Source: Bacillota bacterium
Lineage (GTDB): Bacteria > Bacillota > Sulfobacillia > Sulfobacillales > Sulfobacillaceae
Assembly (NCBI GenBank): GCA_021820485.1
Contig: JAKADO010000002.1
Location: 1-64,000 of the forward strand
DNA: 64,000 bases
Direction of reading: 5' to 3'
Numbering within the stretch: position 1 is the first letter of the stretch; each line of letters opens with the position of its first letter. Made by a program: the position numbers and the translations under genes. The notes beneath the pieces are model-generated. The model saw nothing but the letters and a program-made list of their open reading frames with translations. It did not search any database and was not told the origin of the DNA. Positions 44,244 to 51,714 of the stretch are shown here, one piece after another.

Positions 44244-44807
44244 ATGTATTACTGGCACTGGCTTCGTCACATCTTGCGTGCGCCAGATACGTCTGGATAC
44301 CCCACGGAGCCCGATGCTGCCGTGGCCGCCATGGCAAATCCAGACGCCATCGGCCGACTCGCACCGCCTCAGGGAACCTTCCCGCGGCGCGCCGCGGCCC
44401 TGCGCCATATCGATGGGGGATCCTGCAATGGCTGCGAGGCCGAACTGGGACTCCTTGCAAGCCCTGACTACGACTTATCGCGCTACGGGTTTAGTTTCAC
44501 CCCATCGCCCAAACACGCGGACCTCCTGGTTGTGACAGGTGTCATCACACCATCCATGGCGCCCATCATTCAGGCCGTATACGAACAGATGGGTCATCCA
44601 AAACGCGTCATCGCGCTTGGGTCATGCGCCATCGATGGGTGGGTTTTCCGGGGCGCGCCGGAGGTGCTGGGAAGCCTCGACGGCATCGTCCCCGTCACGG
44701 TGGCGATTGCCGGATGCCCACCAACCCCGGGCGATATCTTGCGGGGCCTTCTGACCGCGGTAGACGGCATGGCTCCCGAATCGCTGAGAGAGGGGAATTC
44801 GAAATGA
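44244..44807 (+). CDS. Ehr-type small Fe-S subunit (NuoB/HyfI homologue)
   Basis: A 187-residue subunit holding one 4Fe-4S cluster. The four cysteines are in GGSCNGCEAEL, ALGSCAIDG and IAGCPPTPGDIL. The CxxCE spacing is that of hydrogenase small subunits, not the tandem CC of NuoB. It follows the large subunit by 15 bp and overlaps the next gene by ATGA. Electrons must reach this cluster from a donor that is not encoded in the cluster, since no ferredoxin-like HyfA/HyfH/NuoI subunit is present. Confidence 0.92.
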   Translation: MYYWHWLRHILRAPDTSGYPTEPDAAVAAMANPDAIGRLAPPQGTFPRRAAALRHIDGGSCNGCEAELGLLASPDYDLSRYGFSFTPSPKHADLLVVTGVITPSMAPIIQAVYEQMGHPKRVIALGSCAIDGWVFRGAPEVLGSLDGIVPVTVAIAGCPPTPGDILRGLLTAVDGMAPESLREGNSK

Positions 44808-46852
44808 ACGGCGTGGCGTGGATCTTTCTGTGGCTCGCCTATTTGGCGGTTGGGATCGGGGGAGCCGCCCTTTGGTCGCGTGTGCGTGTGCAGTGGGTGC
44901 GCCCCTGGCTCTCCATAGCTCTCGGGATTGGCGCCTTCATTCTCTTGATAATGACTGGCTCGCTGCTGACCCACCAGACGAGCCGCCTAGTCCTTCCTCA
45001 TCCATGGCCGGCGTTGGTGGCCTCCCCGCTCCCAATGGCCCCTCTATGGGCCGTAATGGGTGGTCTCCTGTTTTTCTCCGCCACGCTTTTAACCGTCAAC
45101 AGGCCCGACTCCCATCGCGTGCATTACGCCTTGCTGCCGCTGTTGGCGATAGTGGGCATCTACTTGTGGAGTGGCGACGGCCTCTTGTTGCTCGTTAGCT
45201 GGGAACTCATTTCCGGCGTCAGCTATCTGGGACTCGTCACCACCCGACGCGCGCGTCCGGTGTGGAATGCCGGTTGGGTGCTCTTGGCCTTGTCGGAACT
45301 GGGCGGCATGCTGCTCTTGGTCGCATTGGTCTGGCTAACCCCGGGGCACGGTCCGTTGATGAACGATGCCCTCCCCCAGTTGGCGCGCATTGCCGCGCAC
45401 CAATCGCCCGCACTAATCAATATCCTCATGATGCTGACCATCGTGGCTTTTGGCGTCAAAGCCGGACTCTTCCCCGTCATGATTTGGATGCCCATGGCTG
45501 AGCCGGAGGCTCCGGGCGTTGTGGCGGGGCTTTTTTCCGGCCTTATCACGGCACTCGCCATCGCTGGCATTCTGGCGATGGTTCCCCTTGCGGGCCACAG
45601 TCTGACCTGGGCGGTGGCTATCATCATTCTTGGGGTGTTGGGAGCCTTTTCCGGGGCACTGTACAGCGCAGTGTCCCGCCACGTAAAACGGGTGCTCGCC
45701 TATTCCACCTTGGAAGTACTAGGAATGGTCTTTGTGGGGTTAGGCATCTGGCGCCTCCTCTCCATCGAGGCGCCGAACAACGCGGCCTCCACCCTTGCAC
45801 TGGATGCCGCCATCGTCCTCCTCATCATCCACGCTGGCGCCAAGTTCATCCTCTTTGCGGGCACAGACTTCACAGGCAGATGGGGACACACGCTGGATGC
45901 GTTGGGAGGACTTCACCGGGCATCGCGAACCGTAACCGTCCTCACGCTGATAGCTGTGCTGGGACTCGGGGCTGTTCCCCCCTTGGGCGGGTTTGTCGGC
46001 GAGTGGCTCCTATTGGAAAGCCTCCTCAAACCCCTGGCTCCCTCCGGTCAGGCCGTTCTGCATGTCGCGCTGATCGCCGCGGGCATCATGCTGGCCATCA
46101 CCGCAGCTTTGGCTGTCACCGCATACTTGCGCTGGTATGGATTCATCTTTCTGGGACAATACCGGGGTCTTAAGGCGATAGACCATCGGCCCTCAACCAC
46201 CTGGTTGTCGGGGCTCGCACTGCCGCTGGCTTTGGTGGTGGTCACAGGGCCGGGAGTGCCTTGGCTGCTGCCGTGGATCAATGCGCGGCTGGGCTCGTTT
46301 TTAACCGCCAGGAGCGCTGTCATCGCACCGAGCTTCCACCATCCGGGCAGTGCCGCCCCCTTAGTCCCCATTGGCGTCAACCTTGTGCCGGCGCCAGGGG
46401 CGCCCGGCACCGCCTTCTTTCCGCAAGCATTCAATGTCGGCGACCCCTATGTGCTCTTCTGGATGGGCCTAGTCCTGGGCGCCACGGTGGCCGCGATTCG
46501 CTGGATTCTGCGCCGCCGCCGCGGGGTGCGGTTGGTTCGCCCGTGGAATGGAGGGACCGCCGTGATATCCCGGAACGCCTCATGGTCTGCGGAAGGCTTT
46601 GTCCATCCGTTGCGACTAGCATTTGCCCGGTTCTATGGTCTCGAGCGCACCCGCAAGCAGTCGGCCGGAGCCCATTTCTACCGGCACACCATCATCTACC
46701 GCGTAGAAGAACAACTCTATAGGCCGCTGGTGTCCGCGGCTGTGTGGGTAGGCAGGATGGGAAGGCGGATCCAGTCTGGCAGGGTTACCCAATATGTGGC
46801 ATATGTCTGGATTTTCGCGCTCGTGGGTATTATGGTAGGCATAATGCGATAA
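44804..46852 (+). CDS. HyfB/NuoL-like antiporter subunit
   Basis: Large proton-pump subunit of 682 residues, similar to HyfB in length. Helix-5 Glu is in LLLVSWELISGVSYLG, the helix-7 Lys in VAFGVKAGLFPVMIWMPMAEPEAPGVVAGLF, helix-8 region in SRHVKRVLAYSTLEVLG and a C-terminal GGFVGEWLLLESL. A 170-residue tail with a basic loop and a last membrane helix (YVAYVWIFALVGIMVGIM) resembles the extended C terminus of HyfB. ATG at 44804; a longer frame in the same phase starts inside the small-subunit gene but is not used. Last gene of the complex. Confidence 0.92.
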   Translation: MNGVAWIFLWLAYLAVGIGGAALWSRVRVQWVRPWLSIALGIGAFILLIMTGSLLTHQTSRLVLPHPWPALVASPLPMAPLWAVMGGLLFFSATLLTVNRPDSHRVHYALLPLLAIVGIYLWSGDGLLLLVSWELISGVSYLGLVTTRRARPVWNAGWVLLALSELGGMLLLVALVWLTPGHGPLMNDALPQLARIAAHQSPALINILMMLTIVAFGVKAGLFPVMIWMPMAEPEAPGVVAGLFSGLITALAIAGILAMVPLAGHSLTWAVAIIILGVLGAFSGALYSAVSRHVKRVLAYSTLEVLGMVFVGLGIWRLLSIEAPNNAASTLALDAAIVLLIIHAGAKFILFAGTDFTGRWGHTLDALGGLHRASRTVTVLTLIAVLGLGAVPPLGGFVGEWLLLESLLKPLAPSGQAVLHVALIAAGIMLAITAALAVTAYLRWYGFIFLGQYRGLKAIDHRPSTTWLSGLALPLALVVVTGPGVPWLLPWINARLGSFLTARSAVIAPSFHHPGSAAPLVPIGVNLVPAPGAPGTAFFPQAFNVGDPYVLFWMGLVLGATVAAIRWILRRRRGVRLVRPWNGGTAVISRNASWSAEGFVHPLRLAFARFYGLERTRKQSAGAHFYRHTIIYRVEEQLYRPLVSAAVWVGRMGRRIQSGRVTQYVAYVWIFALVGIMVGIMR

Positions 46853-46897
46853 GAGAACGCGTTGGCCTTTTTCGAGGGAAAGGACAGGGAGAAAACA

Positions 46898-47263
46898 ATG
46901 TCCGCTAAAATCACCGGCCAGGCTCACCGTCTGCGGATTTTCATTGGAGAGTCCGCCCGCTATCATCACCAGCCGCTGTACCACGCCATTTTGCTGGAGG
47001 CCCGCAAAATGGGACTGGCGGGCGCCACTGTCATGCGCGCCTTCGAAGGATTTGGTCCATCAAGTCGAATCCACACGACAAATGTGCTGGATCTATCAGG
47101 CGATCTGCCCATTGTCATTGAGATTGTTGACTCGGAAGAGTACCTTTCGCAGTTCCTGCCCATCTTGGACACCATGATTCAATCTGGTCTGGTCACCATT
47201 GACCCGGTCAATATTGTGCAATATGGCCCGCCTAAGAACCGGCACCATGAAGACATTGGTTGA
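46898..47263 (+). CDS. DUF190 protein (PII-like fold)
   Basis: A 121-residue cytosolic protein matching DUF190: LRIFIGESARYHHQPLYHAILLEARKMGLAGATVMRAFEGFGPSS and ending with DLPIVIEIVDSEE. The fold is ferredoxin-like and PII-related, suggesting a signalling or regulatory role. GGGAG precedes the ATG at 46898. It lies 45 bp after the last complex gene, so it may be read with that operon, and just before the crcB promoter. A second DUF190 gene (48293) is about two-thirds identical by eye and lies after crcB. Confidence 0.88.
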   Translation: MSAKITGQAHRLRIFIGESARYHHQPLYHAILLEARKMGLAGATVMRAFEGFGPSSRIHTTNVLDLSGDLPIVIEIVDSEEYLSQFLPILDTMIQSGLVTIDPVNIVQYGPPKNRHHEDIG

Positions 47264-47311
47264 CTGGCCGTTGGAACCATCCTCATCACATGTGCATAGG
47301 TTGGGTACCTT

Positions 47312-47340
47312 TTGACAGACGATAGGTTTTCCGTTAATCT
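47312..47340 (+). promoter_or_regulatory. promoter of the crcB-crcB-DUF190 unit
   Basis: Perfect -35 TTGACA (47312-47317), 17-bp spacer, and TAATCT (47335-47340) as -10. Transcription would start near 47347, exactly where the candidate riboswitch begins. Confidence 0.6.
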
Positions 47341-47347
47341 GACAGAA

Positions 47348-47410
47348 GGTAATTGAAGACTTACCTCTCTCGTCGAAGAGAAGCCGCTGAACCAGCTGAT
47401 GACTCCTACC
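47348..47410 (+). ncRNA. fluoride-riboswitch-like (crcB motif) leader
   Basis: The 3' half, AAGCCGCTG-aac-CAGCTGATGACTCCTAC (47381-47409), closely matches the conserved 3' part of the crcB RNA motif, with P3 GCTG/CAGC. The 5' half can form P1 GGTAA/TTACC and a P2-like CTCT/AGAG hairpin. However, the P1 loop lacks the GAUG and the GGAGU stretch that would pair with ACUCC, so the match is incomplete. Position (at the transcription start, upstream of crcB) supports the call. A TGG-CACC/GGTG-CCA hairpin at 47416-47433 may be the expression platform. Confidence 0.55.
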
Positions 47411-47487
47411 ATGCTTGGACACCGCGGTGCCCAGTGGGATGAGCGTCAGTTGTTTGTTTGTCTGTCGGATTGACGAGATATGAGAGG

Positions 47488-47865
47488 GTGGGTAAGGTTT
47501 TAGTCAACTTGGCGGTTGTCTTTGGGGGAGGCGCGCTCGGCGCCGTTTCCCGTTATCTGCTGGGATTTTGGATCACCCAAAGGACTCGTGCCCGCCTGCC
47601 GCTGGGCACGTTGGCGGTCAATCTCCTCGGCACCCTGATTATCGGCATTCTGACTCGAGATGCGATGGTGCTGGGCCAACGGACGCTCCTCTTTGCTGAC
47701 ATGGGCTTCGTCGGCGCCTTTACGACGTTTTCGAGCCTTTCCTACGAAACGCTGATGCTGCTGGAGCAAGGGCTCTACTTGGAGGCCTTTTTGAACCCCG
47801 CCGTCAGTGTCTTGCTGGGTCTTTTTGGAGTTTCGGTCGGCATGCTCATCGGAGCCGCCGTATGA
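47488..47865 (+). CDS. crcB: fluoride channel subunit CrcB/Fluc (first copy)
   Basis: Small four-helix membrane protein that exports fluoride. Family features are VVFGGGALGAVSRYLLGFWI, GTLAVNLLGTLIIGIL and GFVGAFTTFSSLSYETLMLLEQG. The start is uncertain: GTG 47488 is used (125 residues), with TTG 47470 or 47509 as alternatives; none has an ideal ribosome site. The stop overlaps the second crcB (ATGA). Tandem crcB genes usually make a heterodimeric, antiparallel channel. Confidence 0.9.
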   Translation: MGKVLVNLAVVFGGGALGAVSRYLLGFWITQRTRARLPLGTLAVNLLGTLIIGILTRDAMVLGQRTLLFADMGFVGAFTTFSSLSYETLMLLEQGLYLEAFLNPAVSVLLGLFGVSVGMLIGAAV

Positions 47866-48296
47866 TGAACCTTCTATGGATCGCGCTGGGCGGCGGACTG
47901 GGGGCGTTGGCCCGCTACGGTCTTTCCGGCTTAATCTCAACGCAGCCCTTGCCTTACAATATTTTCATCATTAACGTGAGCGGAAGCTTCCTCATCGCCG
48001 TGGTGATGACGCTATCCTTGGAGTACGGATGGCTGTCCGAACGTGGGCGCCTTTTTCTCTCGGTGGGCGTGTTGGGCGGCTACACCACATTTTCCACGTT
48101 TATGCTGGGGATTTATCTGCTCTTATCCCACCACGCCCTTATTCGGGCCTACACCTATACCATCGGGAGTCTCCTCTTCGGGTTGGCTTTTTGCTGGCTG
48201 GGCGTCGTCGCAACGCGTCGCGCAGTGGAAGCCCTCATCGCCCGGAAGAGCCCACCGGAGGACCCTGACCCTGCTCACGAAGGAGCCATGAAGTGA
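47862..48296 (+). CDS. crcB: fluoride channel subunit CrcB/Fluc (second copy)
   Basis: Partner of the first CrcB, 144 residues. It has IALGGGLGALARYGLSGLI, YNIFIINVSGSFLIAVVM with the conserved Asn, and GVLGGYTTFSTFMLG, where the TTFST segment lines the fluoride pore. A 20-residue charged C-terminal tail (ARKSPPEDPDPAHEG) is extra. It overlaps both neighbours, and the DUF190 gene after it begins inside its last codons. Confidence 0.93.
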   Translation: MMNLLWIALGGGLGALARYGLSGLISTQPLPYNIFIINVSGSFLIAVVMTLSLEYGWLSERGRLFLSVGVLGGYTTFSTFMLGIYLLLSHHALIRAYTYTIGSLLFGLAFCWLGVVATRRAVEALIARKSPPEDPDPAHEGAMK

Positions 48297-48643
48297 CAAA
48301 CCATACATCGGAACCGACCCTGCGGCTGCGCATTTACATTGGCGAGTCCAGCCGCCATCACCACCAGCCGCTCTATCACGCTATCGTCCTCAAGGCTCGG
48401 GAAATGGGTCTCGCGGGCATTACCGTGATGCGCGCCGTGGAAGGCTTTGGCCCGTCGAGCCGCATACATGCTGCCAACTTGCTGTCGCTCTCCGGGGACT
48501 TGCCCATTGTCATCGAGGCTGTGGACCTGGAAGAACGGATTAATGCGCTGCTCGAGGCTCTGGAGGGCATGATCGACCACGGTCTAATCACGACGGACGC
48601 GGTTCATGTGCGCAGATACGGCTCATCCCACACCATGTCCTAG
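48293..48643 (+). CDS. DUF190 protein (second copy)
   Basis: A 116-residue DUF190 protein translated from a GTG that overlaps the crcB stop. LRIYIGESSRHHHQPLYHAIVLKAREMGLAGITVMRAVEGFGPSSRIH is the conserved core. DUF190 genes are commonly next to or fused with crcB, so a role as a fluoride-channel regulator is probable but unproven. Its similarity to the copy at 46898 suggests local duplication around the crcB pair. Confidence 0.88.
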   Translation: MTNHTSEPTLRLRIYIGESSRHHHQPLYHAIVLKAREMGLAGITVMRAVEGFGPSSRIHAANLLSLSGDLPIVIEAVDLEERINALLEALEGMIDHGLITTDAVHVRRYGSSHTMS

Positions 48644-48658
48644 CACGGGACGGGTCCT

Positions 48659-49114
48659 TTACTCGCGAAGCGTCGCCATTAGGCGCTTCGGGTTCAGCAG
48701 CAACTCCAACGCACGCTCGACGGAGGGTACCATGATGTCTGATGCCTCCAATGCGCGGGACGACGCACCCTCCGGCCCTACCACCAGGATGGCCAAATCA
48801 GCCGCCTGAAACATCTTCCGATCGTTGACGCCGTTTCCCACGGCTGCCACGCCGCCGGACAGCCCACCGACCAGCGCCTCTTTGTCATCCCCATTGCGGA
48901 CAATTTGCCGGGAGATGCCCATCTCCTCGGCAAAGCGCGCGACCGTACCAAACGTGTCCGCCGTCGCAATGATGGTGTTGTATTGCACTGCCACCTGCTG
49001 CAAGAGATGCCGCGTCGCCAGAGACACTTGGCCATCTTCCGCCAATGTGCCGTTAAAGTCCAACACGGCATGCTGCAGGCTCATTAACCCGCGTCCGGGT
49101 ATGTCAATGGTCAT
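48659..49114 (-). CDS. HAD-family hydrolase (soluble P-type-ATPase-like)
   Basis: A 151-residue HAD-fold protein. Motif I is AVLDFNGTLAED, the form seen in the COG4087 soluble P-type ATPase-like group; motif II is near ATADTFG and motifs III/IV are VGNGVNDRKMFQAADLAI. There is no cap or membrane domain. GGGAG lies nine bases before the ATG at 49114. It converges on the second DUF190 gene with 15 bp between stops. Phosphatase activity on an unknown small substrate is likely. Confidence 0.82.
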   Translation of the reverse strand: MTIDIPGRGLMSLQHAVLDFNGTLAEDGQVSLATRHLLQQVAVQYNTIIATADTFGTVARFAEEMGISRQIVRNGDDKEALVGGLSGGVAAVGNGVNDRKMFQAADLAILVVGPEGASSRALEASDIMVPSVERALELLLNPKRLMATLRE

Positions 49115-49216
49115 GATTGCGCTCCCTTGTCTCTCCCATTGCCGGCTGTAATCACGCCAAACGCCGGGGACTCCGGCGTTTAAGAAGCACTCTTTGGCGG
49201 CGGGGCGTTCGGTTCC

Positions 49217-49549
49217 TTAAAAAACCATGGGTACGTAGCCATCCTTGATGGCATTTGAAATTAACTCGCCAATGTATTCAACCTGCACACCCAACTGTGT
49301 CAGTTTCTCGGATACGCCATCACTGTCGGAGATGAACTTGCAGGCAACCGGCGTCTGCCGTTCGATCAGCGGCAGAGCCCACTGCTGCACTTCCGGATCT
49401 TCTGCGACTAGTTTCTCAAACGGACCAAAGAAGTACACCTTTACGTCCGGCAGCCACTCATTTTTGATGGCGTTTGTGGCGTAAAGGATGCCGGTGACGG
49501 CCTTATCCTTTTCCGCAGTTGACAACACCACAAGCAATTTGGAATTCAT
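49217..49549 (-). CDS. DsrE-like family protein
   Basis: A 110-residue protein with a Rossmann-like DsrE pattern: KLLVVLSTAEKDKAVTGILYATNAIKNEWLPDVKVYFFGPFEKLVAED and a C-terminal GVQVEYIGELISNAIKDGYVPM. A Cys in PVACKFI lies at the position where some DsrE proteins carry sulfur, but the typical active-site motif is not clear. GGGGAGAG lies upstream of the ATG at 49549 (GTG 49555 is possible). The frame opens to 49657 without support. Role in sulfur relay is only a family-level guess. Confidence 0.65.
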   Translation of the reverse strand: MNSKLLVVLSTAEKDKAVTGILYATNAIKNEWLPDVKVYFFGPFEKLVAEDPEVQQWALPLIERQTPVACKFISDSDGVSEKLTQLGVQVEYIGELISNAIKDGYVPMVF

Positions 49550-49686
49550 ATTCACGTCTCTCCCCTCGAGAAATCCCGAAATCACGGTGCCCGAGCAATC
49601 GGCCAGATCGGCCCAGAAAACTGGCTTCACCGTAGCACACGGCAGCGCCGAATGCAAAGGATTCCCAACTTATAGCCCCTTCAGGT

Positions 49687-50135
49687 TCACCGCGGGCATA
49701 GTTGCTTCACCATTGTGAATAGACTGCTCCCGGGAGGGTAATCCTCGACCTCTCCCACGACTTCGTAGCCCCACCGCTCATAAAAGGTTCGGGCTTGGAA
49801 CGCAAACGTGCTGAGAAGCGCCTTGGCAGCGTCCCGTTCGATCGCCAATCCTTCCATCTGCGCGAGCAGCGCTCGCCCCAGTCCTTGCCCTCGATAGGAC
49901 TCATCCAGCCAAAAGTCCTGAATCTCGAGCCAATCCCAATAAACTTCTGCGGTGATGTCCCCCCGCCACGTGCCAGCAGCATCTGATACAGCAATCATCA
50001 AGGGATGGACCGCATTCGCCTGGCGGATGGCGCGGTGGGCGGAGAACGCTCATTGTTGAACTCGCGGATTTGCTGGTGAAGGTAGTCGGCAAACTCCCCA
50101 TTGGGATCGCTCAACACCTGAATGGAAGAGGACAC
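49687..50135 (-). pseudogene. GNAT acetyltransferase, frameshifted
   Basis: The main frame (to 50001) holds the acetyl-CoA site, WDWLEIQDFWLDESYRGQGLGRALLAQME, and a typical end, TFAFQARTFYERWGYEVVGEVEDYPPG. The missing N terminus is found upstream in another frame: GTG 50135, then IQVLSDPNGEFADYLHQQIREFNNE, after which the frames join near 50045-50060 as AHRAIRQANAVHPLMIAVSD. One indel would restore a full 148-residue enzyme. Substrate unknown. Either a recent pseudogene or an assembly error. Confidence 0.7.
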
Positions 50136-50178
50136 GCCGTTTTTCGGCTATTTGAGGCCCTGCACGCGACACCGTCCC

Positions 50179-50817
50179 CTATCGCAAAGGATACACCAGA
50201 TCGATGCCGGGTTCTCCACGGAGCGACTGATAGTACCAATAATTGTGGTCGGCTCCGTGAACGCAGAGTATGCGCGCTCCGGGATGGCTGGCAATGGCCC
50301 GTCGCACCCGTGCAACCATCACGTAGTGCCGGGCGGTCCACACCACGTGATGAACGGCGGGATTGACCGATTCCAGCCACTCGTAGAGTTGACGCGTGAC
50401 TCCATCATAGGGGAACGAATTCAGCGGAATAGGCCCCGTCTTTGCCACAGCCAACTGCCGCTCGGTCCATTGGTCGTGAATATGCTGCAACCGGCGCTGG
50501 CATTCCTCCCCAAATCGGTCGAAAATCCCTTCCTGGAATACGTCTTCCTCAAACCAATTCACCGGCACAAACTTGATGTCGGCCTCCCGGCACAAGGGAA
50601 ACACAACGTCCGGATACTCGTCTTGAGTCTCTCCCAAGAACCCTTGAGCATTGCCCGTATTCAAGTACAGCTTCCAGCTTTGCGGATGCACTTCTCCACA
50701 GAGGACATTGGGCTGAAACTCGCGAATCAGCGAATCCAACAGTCCTCGCGAATAGCCCAGGCGTTTCTGCAGTTGACGATCGTGCGTCACGCCCAGGATG
50801 CCCACCACCGTGCTCAT
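50179..50817 (-). CDS. conserved-looking protein, possibly TraB/ChaN-like
   Basis: A 212-residue cytosolic protein I do not firmly recognise. It begins TVVGILGVTHDRQLQKRLGYS, has NVLCGEVHPQSWKLY near residue 40, and ends ILCVHGADHNYWYYQSLRGEPG. Conserved-looking His/Glu sets (THD, GEVH, HGADH) resemble, in a loose way, the TraB/GumN/ChaN/erythromycin-esterase superfamily of putative hydrolases. GGAGG lies nine bases before the ATG. It follows the ArsR-DUF2087 regulator with a 28-bp gap and may share its promoter. Confidence 0.6.
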   Translation of the reverse strand: MSTVVGILGVTHDRQLQKRLGYSRGLLDSLIREFQPNVLCGEVHPQSWKLYLNTGNAQGFLGETQDEYPDVVFPLCREADIKFVPVNWFEEDVFQEGIFDRFGEECQRRLQHIHDQWTERQLAVAKTGPIPLNSFPYDGVTRQLYEWLESVNPAVHHVVWTARHYVMVARVRRAIASHPGARILCVHGADHNYWYYQSLRGEPGIDLVYPLR

Positions 50818-50845
50818 CAACCGTTTCCTCCCATCCGAACAGGCG

Positions 50846-51439
50846 TTAGAGCGAGCGCCAGTCGGACCACATCTCCACCGGATTCAACTCGTAGATGCCG
50901 TTTTCGCGGTACATGTAGTGGTTGACGATAAACTCTCGGCGAATGGTGCAGTAGTCATCGTGGAATTGTTGGATGTACTCGTTGATTTGCTTTTCCGAGT
51001 ACTGCTCGCCCGGCTTTAAGCCCTTCAAGAGGTGCTCAAACACGATGAGTTTTCGCTTCCGTTGGGCAGGGATTTGCTTCAGCTTGCCGTCTTCGGCAAA
51101 AAAGTTGGCAAGGACCGATTGCTTCAGACGTTCATCTTGATCCATCAGTTCCTCCTGACGCGGCCGACTGTCAAATAGTGCCTCGAGCAAGGCTCTTGAG
51201 CCCTGTTCAAAGAAGTAAGGGTCCAATTCAAAGTAAATCGTATTCTTGTCTCGCGCCTCTTTCACCAATGCCGCGTGGCGAAGCTTGGCCATGTGGTGCG
51301 TGATGGTTGGTGCCGAAACCCGCAGCTTCTCCGCTAACGCTTGTCCATGCATCGGACCCTTTTTCAGCAAGAATAAAATCCGAATCCGGGTTGGATCAGC
51401 CAGCGCTTTATGAAACGCCACCATCTTATCGAGTTGCAC
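50846..51439 (-). CDS. ArsR-type regulator fused to DUF2087
   Basis: Transcription factor of about 197 residues. Residues 1-95 form a winged helix (MVAFHKALADPTRIRILFLLKKGPMHGQALAEKL, SAPTITHHMAKLRHAALV) of the ArsR class without the CxC metal motif. The C-terminal 100 residues, FFAEDGKLKQIPAQRKRKLIVFEHLLKG with YSEKQINEYIQQFHDDYCTIRREFI, match DUF2087. GTG 51439 is chosen as start because it clears the operator and has GGGGGG upstream; ATG 51457 would overlap the operator. Probably autoregulated; the gene downstream is the likely target. Confidence 0.85.
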   Translation of the reverse strand: MQLDKMVAFHKALADPTRIRILFLLKKGPMHGQALAEKLRVSAPTITHHMAKLRHAALVKEARDKNTIYFELDPYFFEQGSRALLEALFDSRPRQEELMDQDERLKQSVLANFFAEDGKLKQIPAQRKRKLIVFEHLLKGLKPGEQYSEKQINEYIQQFHDDYCTIRREFIVNHYMYRENGIYELNPVEMWSDWRSL

Positions 51440-51455
51440 CGCTACCCCCCACATC

Positions 51456-51506
51456 ATTAGACGGTATTCTAATTAGCACCATATCTAATTTATTCTCTTT
51501 CGTCAA
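51456..51506 (-). promoter_or_regulatory. promoter and operator of the ArsR-DUF2087 gene
   Basis: Minus-strand TTGACG (51506-51501), 17-bp spacer, TATGGT (51483-51478) as promoter. Just past the expected start of transcription is the inverted repeat ATTAGA-(6)-TCTAAT (51456-51473), a typical ArsR-type 12-2-12-like operator, with another ATCTAAT half-site at 51483-51489 in the spacer. The plus-strand gene at 51715 diverges from here. Confidence 0.65.
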
Positions 51507-51714
51507 TCGAATCGCAGGAACGAACCGAGTTTGCCTTAAAGCGCGCACGACTGGCATGGACTTTTCACCTCCGCGGTCCAATAATGAGGAGGTATCTTCA
51601 CCGAAGAATGACAGGTCTAATTGTCCTTCATTTGAGTTGTCACGCGTTTTCAATATCTTCCGGACCCACTGCCATCCTCGACAGGGGGGTCTGCGGAAAG
51701 GGGTCACTCTGATT

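Noticed and set aside
47301-47313. AGGT-TGGGT-ACCT hairpin with TTTT as a terminator after the first DUF190 gene
   Set aside because: Four-base stem is too weak; noted only as context for the crcB promoter that starts there.
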